Source: Bacteroidales bacterium
GTDB taxonomy: Bacteria > Bacteroidota > Bacteroidia > Bacteroidales > Bacteroidaceae
DNA: 25,707 nt
Reading direction: 5' to 3'
Assembly: GCA_004555245.1 (NCBI GenBank)
Contig: SFIS01000046.1
Location: forward strand, 1 to 25,707
Shown piece after piece: positions 22,983 to 25,707 of the stretch. The translations under genes were made by a program, and so were the position numbers. Position 1 is the first letter of the stretch. Every line of letters begins with the position of its first letter. The notes under the pieces are model-generated. The model ran no database searches and was not told where the DNA came from. It was given only the letters and a program-made list of their open reading frames with translations.

Positions 22983-22990
22983 TAATTTTG
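22983..22990 (+). promoter_or_regulatory. Bacteroidetes -7 box for nhaD
   Basis: TAATTTTG matches TAnnTTTG and is followed by CATATCCC. A TTTA at 22965-22968 is too close for a standard -33 box. The 10-mer TAATATTCTT at 22974-22983 is an exact reverse complement of 23061-23070 and overlaps this box. Confidence 0.6.
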
Positions 22991-23017
22991 CATATCCCAC
23001 ACCCCGCACCCCCCGTA

Positions 23018-23038
23018 TTCTTCGACTTGGTCGAAGAA
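23018..23038 (+). promoter_or_regulatory. Perfect 9-bp hairpin in the nhaD leader
   Basis: TTCTTCGAC and GTCGAAGAA pair exactly around a TTG loop, about 57 bases before the nhaD ATG. No T-tract follows, so it is more likely a leader stem or protein-binding site than a terminator. Confidence 0.55.
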
Positions 23039-23095
23039 CACCGGCAGCCAGCCCCGCCCCAAGAATATTAACCCCATCAAAACCCAATCGCAGCC

Positions 23096-24472
23096 ATGAC
23101 ACTTATTATCGCCATCCTGATGGTCGCGGCCCTCGTGCTCATCGCCTTCTCGCCGCTCACCTCCGTCAACAAGGCCGCCGTCGCAATGTTTGCCGGCACC
23201 CTGGGATGGGTTCTCTACGTCTGCTTCGGCTCAGACTTTGTCCTGGCGCAGCATCCGGCAGACTATCTCGACTTCCTCTCCGGCACAAAGGCTAACAGTA
23301 TTGCCGTGAAAGAGTACATCGCCTCAAACATCTTCATACGCTATGTCGGCAAGGCGTCAGAGATAGTGCTCTTCCTCATCGCCACGATGACCATCGTAGA
23401 GATTCTCGACAGCAACGGCTGCTTCGATTTCATACCCCAATGGATAAAGACGCGCCGCAGCCGCCGCCTGCTCTGGACCACCGCCCTCCTCACGCTCCTC
23501 ATCAGCGCCAACCTCGACAATCTCACCACGACGATGATGATGCTTCTCCTCATGCACAAGATACTGCCTGACCGCCGCCACCGCGCCGTCTTCGGCTCAG
23601 TCATCGTCCTCAGCGCGAACATCGGCGGGGCTCTCACCGTCATCGGCGACTACAACGGTCTGCTGCTCTGGAACATGGGAGCCGTCACCCCCAGCCATTT
23701 CAGCGCATGGATGGCGTTGCCCTGCCTCGTCGCCTGGGCTGTTCCCACCGCCCTCATGGCGCGCAAGCTGCCCGAACGCGTCACCCTCGAGAACATGACG
23801 CTGCCCTACCGCGGCGACGACACCAACCTCACGCTCTGGCAGCGCATCGCACTCTTCTTCTTCAGCCTCGGCGGCCTGTGGTTCATCCCCACATTCCACG
23901 ACATAACCAAGCTCTCGCCCTTCGTCGGCGCTCTCTGCGTGCTCTCCCTCCTGTGGATTGTCAACGAGGCGTTCAACCACAACCTCTCGCATGCCGGCGA
24001 CATGATACAGCGGCGCAAGCCACGTGCCCTGCAGCACGGCATCCTCCAGTCCATCCTCTTCGTCACCGGCATCATGCTCGTCATGGGCGTCCTTGTAGAG
24101 ACCGGCGCGGGACGATGGTTCGGCAACCTCTGTGCCGCTAACCTCGGCGACCTGTGGACCATCGCCGTCGCACCCCTCACGGCAGGCTTCGTCAGCCTCG
24201 CCCTCGACCCCTTCGCAACGGCTGCAACATTCTTCTCCTTCCACGGCATAGCAGACAGCGGCCATCTGGCGCAGAACGGAGAATACTGGATTTCCATCGC
24301 ATACGCCACAGCAGTGGGCAGCACCATCTTCGGCATCTCGCTAAGCGGCCTCGCACTCTTTGCGATGAAGAGTACCACACCCGGATGGTATGCGCGATAT
24401 TTTGCACCGAAGGTTTTGCTCGGTGCCCTGCTCGGCCTTGCCGTGCTCATCGCTGAGGCCGTATGGCTCTGA
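23096..24472 (+). CDS. nhaD: Na+/H+ antiporter, NhaD family
   Basis: An inner-membrane antiporter that exports sodium in exchange for protons, supporting salt and pH homeostasis. The 458-residue protein is hydrophobic throughout, with roughly 11-13 membrane spans. Features typical of NhaD are the polar membrane motif S-A-N-L-D-N-L-T-T-T-M, S-A-N-I-G-G-A-L-T-V-I-G-D near the middle, and D-P-F-A-T-A-A-T-F-F towards the C-terminus. Length and layout fit NhaD rather than NhaA, NhaB or NhaC. It has its own promoter-like -7 box and a hairpin leader. pfkA follows after 46 bases with no terminator, so the two may be co-transcribed. Confidence 0.93.
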   Translation: MTLIIAILMVAALVLIAFSPLTSVNKAAVAMFAGTLGWVLYVCFGSDFVLAQHPADYLDFLSGTKANSIAVKEYIASNIFIRYVGKASEIVLFLIATMTIVEILDSNGCFDFIPQWIKTRRSRRLLWTTALLTLLISANLDNLTTTMMMLLLMHKILPDRRHRAVFGSVIVLSANIGGALTVIGDYNGLLLWNMGAVTPSHFSAWMALPCLVAWAVPTALMARKLPERVTLENMTLPYRGDDTNLTLWQRIALFFFSLGGLWFIPTFHDITKLSPFVGALCVLSLLWIVNEAFNHNLSHAGDMIQRRKPRALQHGILQSILFVTGIMLVMGVLVETGAGRWFGNLCAANLGDLWTIAVAPLTAGFVSLALDPFATAATFFSFHGIADSGHLAQNGEYWISIAYATAVGSTIFGISLSGLALFAMKSTTPGWYARYFAPKVLLGALLGLAVLIAEAVWL

Positions 24473-24518
24473 ACATTGTATGACAAAACCACAACACAAA
24501 TAAAGAAAGGACAAAACC

Positions 24519-25496
24519 ATGGCAAAAATCAAGACTATCGCCGTCATGACATCCGGCGGCGACGCACCGGGCATGAACGCTGCCATCCGTGCCGTCACAC
24601 GCGCCGGTATCTCTCAGGGTTTCAACGTCAAAGCTATCTACCGCGGCTACGAAGGACTGATGAACGGTGAGATAAAGACCTTCACCACCGAGAATGTCTC
24701 CGGCATCATAGGCCTCGGTGGCACGATACTGAAGACTGCACGCTCGAAGGACTTCCTCACCGACGAGGGCAAGCAGCGCGCCTACGAGAGCCTTGTCAAG
24801 GAGGGTATCGACGCCCTCGTCGTCATCGGAGGCAACGGCTCGCTCACCGGAGCGATGGAGTTCGCCAAGGCGTTTGACGTCTGCTGCATCGGCCTCCCAG
24901 GCACCATCGACAACGACCTCTACGGCACTGACAGCACGATAGGCTACGACACCACGATGAACACCATCATGGAGTGTGTTGACCGCATACGCGACACGGC
25001 ACAGTCCCACGAGCGCATCTTCTTCGTTGAGGTGATGGGGCGCGACGCCGGCTTCCTCGCACAGAACTCCGCCATCGCCTGCGGTGCGGAGGCTGCCATC
25101 ATACCCGAGGAATCGACCGACGTCGATCAGCTTGCCGAATTCATGAAACGCGGCATACGCAAGTCGAAGAAGTCGTGCATCGTCATCGTCTCGGAATCGC
25201 CGAAGTGCGGCGCGCTGTACTATGCCGACCGTGTGAAGAACGAGTTCCCCGACTACGACGTGCGTGTCTCCATCCTCGGACACCTGCAGCGCGGCGGCTC
25301 GCCCACGGCACGCGACCGCATTCTTGCCAGCCGCACTGGCGTAGGCGCCATAGAGGCCATCATGCAGGGACAGCGCAACGTGATGATTGGTGTGCGGAAC
25401 AACGAGGTGGTGTATGTCCCGCTATCTGAGGCTATTCGCTCTGACAAGCCCTTCGACAAGAAGCTGATAACAGTCCTCGAAGAGTTGTCGATTTGA
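24519..25496 (+). CDS. pfkA: 6-phosphofructokinase
   Basis: This is the committed step of glycolysis, phosphorylating fructose-6-phosphate. The 325-residue protein has the standard bacterial PFK motifs: T-S-G-G-D-A-P-G-M-N-A-A-I-R (11-24), P-G-T-I-D-N-D with the catalytic Asp131, V-E-V-M-G-R-D-A-G-F and L-G-H-L-Q-R-G-G-S-P. In the nucleotide motif most ATP-PFKs read G-G-D-G-S; here it is G-G-N-G-S with Asn106 in place of the Asp that helps bind Mg-ATP. Gly follows, which normally marks ATP rather than pyrophosphate use. Whether Asn is usual in this lineage could not be checked. It is probably co-transcribed with nhaD and converges on a partial minus-strand gene. Confidence 0.95.
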   Translation: MAKIKTIAVMTSGGDAPGMNAAIRAVTRAGISQGFNVKAIYRGYEGLMNGEIKTFTTENVSGIIGLGGTILKTARSKDFLTDEGKQRAYESLVKEGIDALVVIGGNGSLTGAMEFAKAFDVCCIGLPGTIDNDLYGTDSTIGYDTTMNTIMECVDRIRDTAQSHERIFFVEVMGRDAGFLAQNSAIACGAEAAIIPEESTDVDQLAEFMKRGIRKSKKSCIVIVSESPKCGALYYADRVKNEFPDYDVRVSILGHLQRGGSPTARDRILASRTGVGAIEAIMQGQRNVMIGVRNNEVVYVPLSEAIRSDKPFDKKLITVLEELSI

Positions 25497-25527
25497 TGCG
25501 GCGACTGAATGACATCCATAACTACAG

Positions 25528-25562
25528 TAACGGCAGTAACGTTTATGACGATACTGCCGTTA
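25528..25562. terminator. Inverted repeat between convergent genes (possible bidirectional terminator)
   Basis: TAACGGCAGTA (25528-25538) and TACTGCCGTTA (25552-25562) are perfect 11-bp complements with a 13-base loop, between the pfkA stop and the stop of the convergent gene. Neither side has a strong T-tract. The left arm overlaps a 9-base-period direct repeat (CAGTAACG at 25525 and 25534). Confidence 0.5.
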
Positions 25563-25587
25563 ATGACGTTCATATAGTTCGCGGCGC

Positions 25588-25707
25588 TCATAGCATGTTC
25601 AGGAATTCCGCCCGGCGTTTCTTCTCCGCCATTTCCTTCTCGTAGGCGTCGTCCACGGCCTTGTCGTGCATCGAGTAGGTAGAGATTTGCATCTCGTCGC
25701 GGTTCTC
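25588..25707 (-). CDS. Unidentified protein, C-terminal 39 residues only
   Basis: The minus-strand frame is open from the window edge to a TGA at 25588-25590. The visible tail is charged and helical in character (K-A-V-D-D-A-Y-E-K-E-M-A-E-K-K-R-R-A-E-F-L-N-M-L). The start and any domain lie outside the window and no family could be recognised. Support comes from the uninterrupted frame and its convergent position after an inverted repeat. Confidence 0.5.
   Translation of the reverse strand, partial: ENRDEMQISTYSMHDKAVDDAYEKEMAEKKRRAEFLNML

Overview
The window looks like chromosomal DNA of a Bacteroidales bacterium, most likely a Prevotella relative. Five intergenic regions carry the Bacteroidetes promoter signature (-7 box TAnnTTTG, in four cases with a TTTG -33 box 19-20 bases upstream). 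Start codons lack strong Shine-Dalgarno sequences. The gene content also fits this group: an ECF sigma factor with a DUF4974 anti-sigma partner, the N-terminus of a SusC-type receptor, a lone pheT followed by yebC, and a GT3-type glycogen synthase beside an alpha-glucan phosphorylase. The left end (about 1-1860) is visibly more AT-rich than the GC-rich rest, where codons strongly favour C in the third position.

Layout, left to right. On the minus strand, a sigma factor and a truncated membrane anti-sigma protein overlap by ATGA and sit behind a promoter and a leader of about 220 bases with two strong hairpins. A divergent promoter near 1819-1849 drives a long structured leader (about 430 bases, with a possible 30-residue ORF) and then the bifunctional proline-degrading enzyme PutA, which ends at a clear terminator. 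Next comes a wreck: the first ~110 codons of a SusC-like receptor joined out of frame to the 3' part of a fibronectin-III/beta-sandwich surface protein. Then pheT-yebC, a small TSCPD-domain protein, a small lipoprotein, five tandem ~56-bp hairpin repeats, and a flavodoxin/ferredoxin fusion protein. Glycogen synthase and glucan phosphorylase follow as a storage-polysaccharide pair. After a terminator come leuB and metA, a 9-bp repeat array with a sixth, diverged copy of the hairpin repeat, a U32-family protein, a lipoprotein/multi-TM/zinc-ribbon protein, nhaD and pfkA. A convergent partial gene closes the window.

Most genes are housekeeping or core metabolism: proline catabolism, glycogen turnover, glycolysis, leucine and methionine synthesis, translation and sodium homeostasis. 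The non-routine material lies mainly between genes. The best candidate for something undescribed is the hairpin repeat family. Its five tandem copies keep their stem through G-U wobbles, and the distant sixth copy keeps it through two compensatory base-pair changes. The structured putA leader and the sigma-factor leader come next, followed by the SusC chimera.
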